Source of the DNA: Mnemiopsis leidyi
Taxonomy: Eukaryota; Ctenophora; Tentaculata; Lobata; Bolinopsidae
Assembly (NCBI GenBank): GCA_000226015.1
Contig: JH153811.1
Location: 77,141 to 129,728, forward strand
DNA: 52,588 bases
Direction of reading: 5' to 3'
Notes under the pieces: generated by a model
Database searches by the model: none
What the model was told of the DNA's origin: nothing
The model's input: the letters and a program-made list of their open reading frames with translations, nothing else
Program-made: the position numbers and the translations under genes
Part shown: positions 1 to 10,310 of the stretch, piece after piece
Layout of the letters: the number at the start of each line of letters is the position of its first letter
How positions within the stretch are numbered: position 1 is the stretch's first letter

Positions 1-19
1 GTGTCGTCGTCGTCGACGT

Positions 20-22
<3 letters not shown>

Positions 23-76
<54 letters not shown>
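23..76. repeat. (AC)n microsatellite
   Basis: An almost uninterrupted CA/AC dinucleotide run, preceded by a short GTC trinucleotide run at the very start of the window. Confidence 0.95.
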
Positions 77-82
<6 letters not shown>

Positions 83-437
83 TACACGCACAAACACTAG
101 AATAGTGATTCACCACACTCATCGAGATTCGCAAATTAGCCATTTAAATGTTGACCCAGTCAAAGTCTATAAACCCTGACCCTCTTAAAATGTCTACCCC
201 GTTGGAATCATGCCAGATCCCATTAAGTGGACTCTCTCCAAGAATATTAGCCAATAATTCGCTCGGTCCTGTCTAAGTTTCATTTTGGTCCGTTTAAAGG
301 ATAGTCAACGTTAATGGACTTTGAAGAATACTTAAGTTCCCATATCTTCAAATTGCCCCTGCCAGTTCTGTACCATTAAGGATGCCCAAGGCAATTATCC
401 CAATTATCTCATCTAATCAGCCCTTCTGTCGGGTCAG

Positions 438-572
438 GTTAACAAGCTATTAGTCGACCGGCAGGAGCTGCTGAAGGAGTACGCGACTTACCTGGAAACA
501 CTGTCACAACAACTCATTACCCTAACACAGACCATCCTAGGACAGCTCTATTTATTTTACAGTGTAACCTAG
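438..572 (+). other. Coding-like segment, possible terminal exon
   Basis: An AG acceptor-like site (pyrimidine-rich, ending gggtcag) precedes an open frame of 44 codons that reads like a coiled coil (LLVDRQELLKEYATYLETL, then QQLITLTQTIL). It ends in TAG just inside the 32-bp minisatellite at 531-818. The composition is unlike the surrounding non-coding DNA, so it may be the last exon of a gene that starts outside the window, or a relic. LETLSQQLITLTQT loosely recalls the coiled coil at the end of POC1 centriolar proteins, but this is too short to assign. Confidence 0.3.
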
Positions 573-818
573 GACAGCTCTATTTATTTTACAGACCATC
601 CTAGGACAGCTCTATTTAATTTACAGTGTAACCTAGGACAGCTCTATTTATTTTACAGACCATCCTAGGACAGCTCTATCTATTTTACAGACCATCCTAG
701 GACAGCTCTATTTATTTTACAGTGTAACCTAGGACAGCTCTATTTATTTTACAGTGTAACCTAGGACAGCTCTATTTATTTTACAGTGTAACCTAGGACA
801 GCTCTATTTATTTAACAG
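531..818. repeat. 32-bp minisatellite, nine copies
   Basis: Nine head-to-tail 32-bp units with the core CCTAGGACAGCTCTATTTA. Two unit types alternate irregularly, differing in the junction (ACCAT or TGTAA). Units differ by only a few bases, which implies recent expansion. The first unit overlaps the end of the coding-like segment at 438-572. Confidence 0.92.
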
Positions 819-3800
819 TGTAACCTAAAGCTTTGTCAAAATGTCAAACCTATGATTGGCCAGACCAAGGATCTGTTGGGAGAGGAATGATTGGTATGCT
901 TGACTTTGATGTGACACTGTGACACTGCACATCCCAACGACGGGGTCTTTGTCAAGATATTTAAGGAAATTTTATTTCAAATTAAGGTTTTTTGTTCGAA
1001 AAACCCACTGGAAGATGAGGTTCGTAGGATTGAGAGACTACCAGAGATTTACCAAAGATGTGTGCTTTTTATGTGTCTGTGCCCTAGATCAAGATGTGCC
1101 CTAAATGTGCATCATCAATATTGTTAGGTTTAAGTTTAAAGTCGTGGAAGATCTTTTGGCTTTCATTGTGCGTGTGGCATTGAAGCGAGCTACAAATTGT
1201 TGCCTCGAAACGTTTAACGGCAAACAACATCTAGGCAAAAGTCATTATACGTAGTTAATTATTTGTAGGACAAAGAGGACGAGGCCAAAAAGGCCATTTA
1301 ATTACAGGGGGCCCTCCTTGTCAGAGACTTAAGTGACATGGTGTTTTGCTCGAAGTCACGTCTTATAATTACAGGAAAGTCCACATAAATTGATTTTATC
1401 AATGGAAGCAATATGGAGTAAGGACCTAACTATCTCAGAGGAAATTTTAGCCTCATCGAGTAAAATCTGCCTAAATAAATAGGTTCCTTATTTCGTTTCA
1501 GCAGCAATCACACTTGATGTTCACGTAATTGTAACCTACTATTTTAATCGAAAGTGTACCTTTGTGAGATGTACGGGTGGTGCCCTGGAGTATAGCACAA
1601 CTCTGTCCATATTTTGAAAGGCCCAAAATTACAGACTCCACATATTGAACATTGACCCGCATGAAACTAAGCCCCATGCCCCATTGTCAAAGGTCGTTTT
1701 GAGCCATGAGCTGTTTTTGATGGAAGTTCGACAATCCCCTTAAATACTTAAATAAATCTTATCACATGAAGTTGACGAAACCAGTGGAATCAGCACCTCA
1801 CCATTTCAAGATAAATCATATGGAGATTTGTAGATCTCTTATCAGATAAAGTTCGACCAAGTTGACTGTCAATTAAACAGCATTGAAGTCTGTTCATTGT
1901 TCATTGTTCGAATCTAAAGTGTATTGTTTAAGAAGTTTGGCTTATTCCCTGCAATTCTTTATAGGCCCAAACCTGCGCCTAGAGAAAAGATCTAAAATTA
2001 GCTCATACACTCATATTAGCGATTTCGGACCGGAATTAGTCGACGCACAATTATCGCTAACACACATCGTGACCGACAATTCCGAACATGTTCCTCACAG
2101 TTAGATCACACGCGGTAGCCGGTTATGCGGTATTTTCCTCTCCAAACACGGTTTTACTGCACATCCAGTGTGAGTGTGTAAACATGAGCAATGCAGCCAT
2201 CTCTTATGCGGAAACTGTACTTCCAGGAAACACGGGTCACGTGTCACGGCGGCGGATGTTCTGATTGGCGGAGAAGTGCAGAGGTTGTCTGTGATTGGCT
2301 GATAGGCATATCGAGGAGAAAAACTCAGGTAAAGTGTCAGCCTTTTTTCCAATCACGGGAGAAGGAATACAGCGAGAGTTTTCACACTTGAAAAGAGAGA
2401 GAGAGGAGGGGGGTCAGTGCACAGCCACTTACCGGGCAGGAGAAAAATATGTACACACGACTCTACACAGTCTGCAATGTTTACATTACTTACTGCCAAC
2501 TTCTGATTAAATCAAGGACATTTTTAGTAGTTTGTCAGCCGCTGTTCCAGGTATTTGCGTGTAAAATAAGTCTGGAGCCAAGCAAGCGGGCTAATCTCGC
2601 ACGACACAGAGGAATTCCAAAGATTGCTTTGGGCTGGAAGCAGCCAGGCTGGCATGTCAATTATGTAAAATACGTGACCGGTTTTGCTCCAGGGTTTGAT
2701 CCTCTGGGACATGTCTACTTCGACCCTTGTTCTCACAGTCGAGCAATCTAGGATCAATAACGACTTGATTGATGAGCCATTAGGTTCACTACTCACTGCT
2801 TGATTAGAGGTTGAGTGAGACAGGGAGTCGGTGACAAGATACCTTGTACGTGGCCCACTTCAATGAGGCACATTTCACATGATGGGTCCGGGTTCGAGTC
2901 TAAAAGAGGGGGAGAACTACGGAAGACCCGGGCTTAGTCAGAGAGAGAGAGAGAGAGAGAGTGCCCTGTATAATGGTGTACATTTACACTTAACTGTAGA
3001 CTTGCCGGTGGCATTTAATGACTCAGCTTACTGATGTTGGAACGGTCACTGTGAGAACTTAATAAATGCTCTGAGTCCAAGTATCAGATACACACTTCCA
3101 AAGGGCCTGGGAAAGTCTGACAGATTTAGCAGCTGGGAGTTGGGACCAGATCCCCATCCCCAACTTTGAGAAAACAGATCAAACTAGCTTGTACGAACTC
3201 AGGTTTCAGAACCGGATTCAGTTAGGAACTGTTAGTACCAGGCACAAGAAACGTCCGATAGTGCAAGTGTTTCAAATACGGCTGAACCGAGAGATCACGT
3301 GGTGTGCTGGGAAGAGCAGTACGGCACCGGGTGACGTAGGAGGGAAACCTAACAATTTCAACCAGATAAAGATATTATCGGTGTACATTTTAGAGTGCAC
3401 ATGCAATGCTTACCCGGAGAGAAGAGAGAGAGAGAGAGCTTGATATTTGTAAGTGTCCCAGCTGACCGGCACTTGCACACACAAGACATTGCCCTAAATT
3501 AGGTCTTTAATTAGTTCGTTAGCTCATCTAATTACGTCTCCGTGTAAATGTAATGTCGACTTGCAAGAAATTATATTCGGGTTTAGATTCGGTTGTCAAG
3601 GATTCACAGGCAATTATGACTTAACCACAGCTTTTGGTTGATTTGTTAGACAAATTTATACGACCGTATATGATATGCTTTAACCTTATATTTGTAGAAA
3701 ACAATTACAATATATTGATACACAGAATCGGAAATCATTTTGCTACGGAGTTTGCACAACCTTCAACGGTGAACGTTTATTCAACATTCAGTAACTTACA

Positions 3801-4927
3801 AATTCTGCCCACTACACAAACGAAAATTTGACCAACAATTTTCATAACATATCCAAAATAATTCTACATTTTAGAAGTATAAGGCTTTTCAACATTTTTT
3901 CGAAAAAAAGTCAATATGCATTTTGTGTTTTCATGCAAGCTTCCGCATCTACCAATCATTGAGATGAACCGGAAACACAAGATGATTCTGAATATGCGAT
4001 ATTGTGGAGAAAAGTGTCGAACTGCATCATTATGCCTTATATGGATTATGAAACACGAAAACCATTAACATCGTCCGCCACAGATCAACTTGTGACTAAA
4101 CGTAACTAAAGATTGAGTAAGAATGGAAGCTTTTGGTAAAAAAACGCTCCCCAAGAATACCAACAAAAAGTTGGCGACTGTAAAAGCATGCACTATCTGA
4201 GAATCTCGCATGCACTTAAAACCGTCCTATATATTGATTTGAGTAGAAAACTTAACGTCCTACGAGGTAACCACCGATTGTGAGCCTAACCATTTTCAAA
4301 ATAATCATAGATGTAGATCGATCGTCGTTTTTTTCTTGTCAAGAATAAATGTGAACATTTATGTGATATGATCAGGCTCACAATCCTTCATAATCCTAGA
4401 GCTCCTAGAAAAGATCGGGAAAACAAAAAAGTTCGCTATAAGTAATGCAACTAGAAACAGACCTAAAATGCAGAAATTAAGTTATTTGTTTGGCACTCTT
4501 AACATGGCCAACACAAAACTCTAACAAAACACCCTATAAAGGCCACATCCATCAGCCCTCGCTTCACATAGGTTTTCTACGTTTTTCGGTAAAATAATGC
4601 GATTGTAGGGAAAGTGCGATTTGAGTAATGAGTTGTCGGAGGGCTGACGAATGGCAAAAATTTGCCACTATCGTTTATATATGTCTTGGTGTGGCCAGCA
4701 CAAAGATTTGTTCAACATGAAAAACACTCGACTAACATTGCCAGCAAACGTTACATTTAGGAAAACAAACATTTCCAAATATTTGAATGCCAAATAGATT
4801 AAAAAATATCTAAATAGTTTCGACTTTGAGTCGTTGAAAACAATCCTAAGATTCTTGTATATATTGTTAAACATTCTTAAATTACATGTACAGCTAATAA
4901 AAAGTAACTAGACGAGGGTTAGAATTT
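819..4927. other. Intergenic stretch without a clear gene
   Basis: I see no convincing coding exon here. It contains short (GA)n runs near 2392, 2941-2962 and 3422-3438. Around 2230-2360 there are two ATTGG and one CCAAT box plus a CACGTG E-box, which look promoter-like without an obvious gene beside them. A lone B-box-like GGGTTCGAGTC lies at about 2889-2899. A short inverted repeat is listed separately at 4276-4385. Confidence 0.5.
4276..4385. repeat. Short foldback unit with 12-bp inverted ends
   Basis: The 12-mer GATTGTGAGCCT at 4276-4287 recurs as its perfect reverse complement at 4374-4385. The interior of about 86 bp is AT-rich and non-coding. It could be a tiny MITE or a chance inverted repeat. 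Confidence 0.4.
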
Positions 4928-5764
4928 CTAGAACGCAGTAATGAAAGTAAAAACCCTAGGCTTTGAGTCCCGCATGCGGACTGACTTCTTTGTATAACAC
5001 AGTTTGCATGTCTGGTTGTTATAGATACATGACGCATTTGATGGCGAATAAAATTGATTCCACCGACTGTTCACTTCGCGAAGCTTCATCTGACGCTTGT
5101 CTTCCTCGACGACCAGCCCTGCGTGAGGGACGAACAGGATTGACGGTTCGAGCTCGGAAAGGGCTCTCATGTCTACATCACTTGGGACGTAAGAGTCCTC
5201 CTCTTCCTCGTCACCCCAGTCGAAAGTGTCGTCATCATTGTCCTTACTTTCTGACGAATCTTCCTCGATGATTTGTTCGACGTTGAAAACTGTGTCCTCT
5301 TCCAGGTCCCAAGAACAGTTTGACGAGCTGTCGTATGCGGAGTCGGGTGAGTGTTGTGAGTGCTGACAGCGACAGTCGCGGGGTGGTTTTGAGCCAGCCA
5401 AAATCCCTCGCACGCGAGTGTCGTTCTTCCTTAGCTTCTTCAAGAAGCAACGCTGATTTATCCCTTCGGCCCCCATGGCTTCAAGGTTCATGTTAAGTCC
5501 ACTCATTGCACAGTTGTACTCCTGATAGCAAGTAGCAGCAAAACGGGGCTGAACTGAGTCGCTGGGCGGAGCAAGTTCACACCGGGAGGAGTCGTCAGTG
5601 GAGCAGGTGGCCGAGACAAAGGAGGAGGGAGAGGGAAGGCTGCGTGCCTGAGAAATCGTGTCCAGGAGGTCAGTTTGGAGCTTGTTCAGGGAGTCGACCA
5701 TGGTGGTCGGGAGCTGGAGGAGAGATGCCAGGATCTTCCGTTTATCGAACGTCGGGTTTGTCAT
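4928..5764 (-). CDS. PPP1R15-like acidic protein, copy A
   Basis: A 278-residue single-exon ORF with an ATG start. An acceptor-like site (ctattcaatag) lies 10 nt before the ATG, so a 5' leader intron or trans-splicing is likely. The N-terminal third is Ser/Cys-rich. Residues 139-156 (HSPDSAYDSSSNCSWDLEE) lead into a strongly acidic block around residues 168-191 (FDWGDEEEEDS). Then follow a W-x-x-F box (RWNQF, about 235) and a basic-hydrophobic end (KKSVRM, then PRVFTFI). The layout acidic block, W-x-x-F, V-x-hydrophobic with a following hydrophobic pair matches the PP1-docking part of PPP1R15 (GADD34/CReP), which brings PP1 to eIF2alpha. The docking motif is imperfect (VRM rather than VxF), and the usual C-terminal part after it is absent. 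It is probably a tandem paralogue of the gene at 6743-7339. PP1 binding is inference. Confidence 0.55.
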   Translation of the reverse strand: MTNPTFDKRKILASLLQLPTTMVDSLNKLQTDLLDTISQARSLPSPSSFVSATCSTDDSSRCELAPPSDSVQPRFAATCYQEYNCAMSGLNMNLEAMGAEGINQRCFLKKLRKNDTRVRGILAGSKPPRDCRCQHSQHSPDSAYDSSSNCSWDLEEDTVFNVEQIIEEDSSESKDNDDDTFDWGDEEEEDSYVPSDVDMRALSELEPSILFVPHAGLVVEEDKRQMKLREVNSRWNQFYSPSNASCIYNNQTCKLCYTKKSVRMRDSKPRVFTFITAF

Positions 5765-6742
5765 TTTGAATTTCCTATTGAATAGATCAGGTTAGGGTCG
5801 ATAAGATGTTACAAGTTTTCATAAGGTACATTAGATCATGGGCAAAAATATCAAACAATGCTATCGGATATTTAACATTCCAGTTCGCAGGGTACTGTGT
5901 AACACGATAGTGTGAAATACAGACCAGACTTTGCACCTGCATAGATATGGTTTTAGGAATCAGTAAAACGAGAAAGTGGTTAAAATTGCCAATATTTCTT
6001 ACGCTCGATCACTGCTAGAGACAAAGCAATAGAAAGTTGTTTTTTGCAAAGTTTGCTAAAGATGGGAAAATCCGTGATCGAGGCAAGAAAAAGTGACTTT
6101 GTTAAATATAACCTGACAATGTCCAACAAAAATGTAGATAAAACTTTCTTTAAATCACACGAAAACGACGAACAGCTAAAATCTTTACCACAAAATATCT
6201 TCACTGAAAAACTGCCAACACGATCAAATAAATAACTGCAACATGTCTAATCTAACCTCTCCTATAGGCCCCTTAAATTAAATAGATACATTAAATTAAT
6301 CCGGGAAATACTTCCTCGACTGTGATGACAAGAACCCAAACAAGATTAACTTCTCATTAACTTCTGATCACAAATTGATAAGATAAATAGTGAAGCGTGA
6401 TGTGAATTTCACAATATCCTATCTGATGATAACTATACACCTATATATCGCTTGATCAAATTAAATCGATTATATCAATTAATAAATATCCTCGAGCTTA
6501 ACATGAATGGTATCATGATCGGGATCTTAAAACTGCAATCACTGAATCATAAAAAACTATCTTAAAACCAAAACAATTTTTACTCAGATCAGCTTAACTC
6601 TCACAGAGATTTCAAATTCTAGCCTCCAATAAAATTGGTGGAACGGTATAAAACATTTGCATATAATACACACCGGGGCGGTCACAAAAATACAATCAAC
6701 GATTGAGTAAAATGCTAGGTAAAATAAAAATCGGCAGTAACC

Positions 6743-7339
6743 TTACATGATGACGGTTACCAGGTTTGGTTCCGGACAAAACTGAACCTTCTTTACAGAG
6801 TTCGATCTCGTGATCTGTGTAATGCTCGAGTATGTTTGTTCGCTTTTTTCGTTTGCTAATCTGACATTTGTGAGTGTTATGTGTGTTTCGATGAACTCAC
6901 TGGCATACGGAATGTTCGAACAGTTAAATGAATTCCACAGATCGTCGGTGATGATGGGTTTTTCTGATCCTTCGTCGTCGTCGCTCCAAGCACCATCATC
7001 GTCGCTCCAGACGCCACCGTCTTCCTCATCACTCCAAACAGCCTCGTCGTTGTCTGGCCAACTCTCGTCCTCGCTATCCTCGCTGTAGCACTCTTCTTTC
7101 TTGCACGTGCGATTGTCAAATACTTGATCTTCTTCCTTCTTGCACGTCAGAATGCTGTATATCTTGTCGTCCTTCAGTGCGACCGGGTGGGTCCGCAGAG
7201 CCACGGGAGATGTCCGGTGATCGTCGAGCTCTGCGGTCCGAAAACAGGTCGTTACGGTTTGTCCCATAGCACACTTGGCGGTGAACTCCACACTTGAGAC
7301 TGAGACTATCCTCCGTTTAGATTGCCTTGTTAGTGTCAT
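6743..7339 (-). CDS. PPP1R15-like acidic protein, copy B
   Basis: A 198-residue ORF with an ATG start; an AG acceptor-like site (cctattttag) lies 5 nt upstream of the ATG. Residues 101-124 are three acidic W-S-D repeats. They are followed by LWNSF (134-138) with SNIPYASEF, resembling the LWNSF-x-DPYNPLNF stretch of vertebrate CReP, and then KKVQF (183-187), a good PP1 RVxF docking motif, and the hydrophobic pair in LVTVI. The family delivers PP1 to phosphorylated eIF2alpha to end the integrated stress response. The GPWE/ARDR-type segment that contacts eIF2alpha in vertebrates is missing. The stop overlaps a good donor (AT^GTAAGG), so splicing to a further exon is possible. I found no convincing one: the acceptor near 6020 would add only a few codons. 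Confidence 0.6.
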   Translation of the reverse strand: MTLTRQSKRRIVSVSSVEFTAKCAMGQTVTTCFRTAELDDHRTSPVALRTHPVALKDDKIYSILTCKKEEDQVFDNRTCKKEECYSEDSEDESWPDNDEAVWSDEEDGGVWSDDDGAWSDDDEGSEKPIITDDLWNSFNCSNIPYASEFIETHITLTNVRLANEKSEQTYSSITQITRSNSVKKVQFCPEPNLVTVIM

Positions 7340-8365
7340 TGATCCTAAAATAGGTTAAATTAGATCATGATCGGTGTTTATTCCGCGATCGGGTAATAAT
7401 AATTTGGGCAGTCCTAAAAAGTACGCCCGTGTTATTTCAAGCCAGAATCTGCACATTTGAATAAACACCAAACGCTGCCTGTTTAATGTGATACATCTCA
7501 ATGATAATAGAAGTGGGTGCGGTCAAATTGCAGGTTGCAATTTGTAATTGTAAGGGATAATAACCGAAGTTCGACCGCATGTGTACTGGGTATATTGTTA
7601 TCAGCTAATTGCCTCCTATTGTAGAACATCAGCCTGGCCGTCTTATCAGCCACGATGAGGCAGCCATGAAGAATTTGCAAAAAAATCAGCGATTAGATAT
7701 GAGCATGATTTACGAAAAACTGCGTTGATTTGGATAGATTTATGCAAAAAGAAAAAATCAAAAAAACTACTTACGAACTAAACCACTAAACCACAACTTG
7801 AAAATATTCTGCAGATATCAGAAAATAAAGCCAATGTAAGCACTGCGAGGTGGCGCTAAGTCTTTAACAATGCCAAGCACAAACTTCGATTTTCAGACAA
7901 TGAGGACCCTGTGTGTGAATAAAATCTGAAATTTAAGTGTTTCGAGTGATCTGAGCGTCTAGAGCAGCCGACTTGACAAGTGTGCCGAGGAGATGTATCG
8001 GGCGAGGGGGGAGGAAGGTACGTGAGGAAGGTAAAGGGAAACAGCATTAAACAACGATGTCCAATCTAATTAGACCGATAACAAATAAACTAAACAATGC
8101 TGTGAGTCAGATACCGCAGGGTAGCGCTGCAAACAAGCTACACACAAACCCTCACAGAAAGACAAATGATGTTGCAGAGACACCGGAAGGAGAATTCTTA
8201 GAAATTAGAGAACGTTCTGGAAAAACGCGTCATCGTCTAGAGGGAATCTAAAGAGTGTACTGTTACACGAAAATTAGGTTCCTCCGTCTGCAACTCTCGA
8301 ATCGATTAGAGGAGAGATTGCTGGAAGTTGGCCCAACTCCAAGGTAGAGATAACTGGATGGCGCG

Positions 8366-8373
8366 TGACGTCA
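8366..8373. promoter_or_regulatory. Perfect CRE/ATF palindrome TGACGTCA
   Basis: A full CRE/ATF octamer lies about 1 kb upstream of the ATG of the PPP1R15-like copy B. In vertebrates GADD34 is transcribed through ATF/CREB-type factors. Linking this site to that gene is inference, since octamers can occur by chance. Confidence 0.3.
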
Positions 8374-9521
8374 TGATCGATAGGCCGTACATTGGGCCTA
8401 GTACGGAAAATGGAGACGAATGACAAGTTAGGATTGAATAAAAGTAGGAAAAGATTTGATCAGAGTTAAAGCGAGAGAGAAATCTAAGTTCAGATAGACA
8501 AGCTATGCGAACAAAGTAAAAATTCAGCTAAAGAATACATTCAAAAAGTCTCCAGCAAAAGCCGTGGGAATCGATAACATTAGTGTGATTCCCGCTCAAA
8601 ATGCAAACTAGAAATAGAAACAGCTAACGATTCGAGAAACGATGTGACGTGAAGCTAAAGCGAACTTTTTCCCTCCATCCGGATGGATTGTTGGTCCATC
8701 GAAAGGACGATTCGAACACAAATAGAAGACAATCGAAGCAGTAGATCAATACTCAAAAACAATTAAACAGTTACATACTGTTGATGCAACAACTCAACTT
8801 AAGTACCACACATCTAATAAATTTTAGCAAAATCTTATATTCACAGCTGATAGAAAAGAAGCATCTGTAAAACAAGTCAAGCAAACAACTGAGGATTAAC
8901 GAGTAGGCTCTAGTATAAACCACCCATCCGAGACAAAAGACATCGTTAACACACCGCAACTGGACGACGGGCGGCACCACAGCAGATGCTGGCCAAGTTA
9001 GCACTGCTCAACGACAACTAGCAAGTCAGCAACCAAGCGCGGCCACAAACAGTACAACTAACGTAGCGTTGCTATTGGCGGGACGATATAACGTTCTGGC
9101 GTTCAGCCAGATTCAGCTATGCCGCCAATTGGTTGGTCGATCGCAACGCAACAGATGCTTGCGGAGGGCACGGCGCTCGATATAAAACTGGTCTATTGCG
9201 CGGCTTTTCCAATATCAACGCGCGCGTCTAAAAAATATTAACAATTAACCAAAATTCATTCTTAAATAAAAGTACTTTCACCCGATAGGTTTCTAGATAA
9301 AATATTAAATTTCAATAGATTTATAATATTTTACGTATTTATTTTTATACATACATCTAGGGTCAATTAGCAAACATCAAACTTGTATGTTGATCATAGC
9401 ATAACATTTAGGCAACTTGGAACCTGCGACGCAGACGCTATGAGTATAATTGATTTTTGGTATATAGGCAACGTTTATTGTTGTCGCAGTGATACCCTAC
9501 TCTCGCAGCTCAAAGCTGAAC

Positions 9522-9549
9522 GTATATAACCGTTAAAACGGTTATATAC
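9522..9549. repeat. Perfect 13-bp inverted repeat
   Basis: GTATATAACCGTT is followed after 2 nt by its exact reverse complement, giving a 28-nt near-perfect palindrome. Confidence 0.7.
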
Positions 9550-9760
9550 AAATATAATCTCGTCAAGTTATATGCACAACCCACTGCCTATCCTTAGCTT
9601 AAAAGTATTGTCACGTCGCGTTTTTCGCGCAAAGCTCGCATTGCAGGGATATACGTGTTTAGCAACTTTGCATGTGAAAATAGGCTGCAATGCAAATGTG
9701 AGGCTTAAAGGCTAGACTGAGGAGCTGAGGTATAGTACTACCCAGGTTACTCAATTGTCT

Positions 9761-9829
9761 CACGTTGTGGCCCTGCGCGCGGGGCCACGCGCCGCCGCGC
9801 GCTTTGCGGCAGCAGGGCTAGGCAACGTG
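9761..9829. other. GC-rich hairpin of 69 nt
   Basis: The outer arms CACGTTG/CAACGTG and inner arms GCCCTGC/GCAGGGC pair around a very GC-rich loop in an otherwise AT-rich region. The size suits a structured RNA or a small foldback element, but nothing identifies it. Confidence 0.35.
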
Positions 9830-10310
9830 TAGCAGAGGTTACTTACATTGCATAAATGATGTCGTATAGAAAACTTCATATTAAAATGACGTTTTTCAAA
9901 CATTGCCTGACTTTTTCCGACCCTCATTCGAAGCGAATAAAATGACACGAGGGTGCGGGCTGCCGTACAATTGACAATGCCTGACCTGCTACCGCTACGC
10001 AAGGCAAGGCAAGGCAAAGATGACTCACGACGTCAACTGAGTTACAAATAACACAGTGGTTGTCGAGCTGTTACCTGACAGCTTTGCTGCTGTCGTTTCG
10101 TTATATCGGTGGACAGATATAATATCGCCAACGCAGTGGTCAGTGGTACGTGGTAACTTCGGTACAGTGCGCGCACTCCCCACTTGCGCTTCAAGAATTA
10201 AATTTCTAACGCTTTTCAGGATACACGAATCGAGCGCTAATAAGTCTGGATTTGCAGGGTCCAAGGGCTTTCATTCATCGCTAATATGTATCCTAACTTG
10301 AAGCTGGCGC

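Larger units (their letters stand above)
7340..10310. other. Intergenic region upstream of both divergent genes
   Basis: This holds the likely 5' regions of the minus-strand PPP1R15-like genes and the plus-strand WDPCP gene. A 64-codon ATG ORF at 8057-8251 (plus) has no recognisable domain and is not called. At 9060-9230 a GC-richer patch carries ATTGG/CCAAT boxes and a TATA-like GATATAAAA on the plus strand, so it is promoter-like. Short CAAGG repeats occur at about 10000-10018. Two palindromes and a CRE are listed separately. Confidence 0.45.

Noticed and set aside
2850..2940. tRNA or SINE at a lone B box
   Set aside because: No A box at the right distance and no cloverleaf pairing seen.
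9715..9745. let-7-like word (TGAGGTA) near 9727
   Set aside because: The match is limited to the seed and no proper precursor fold surrounds it.
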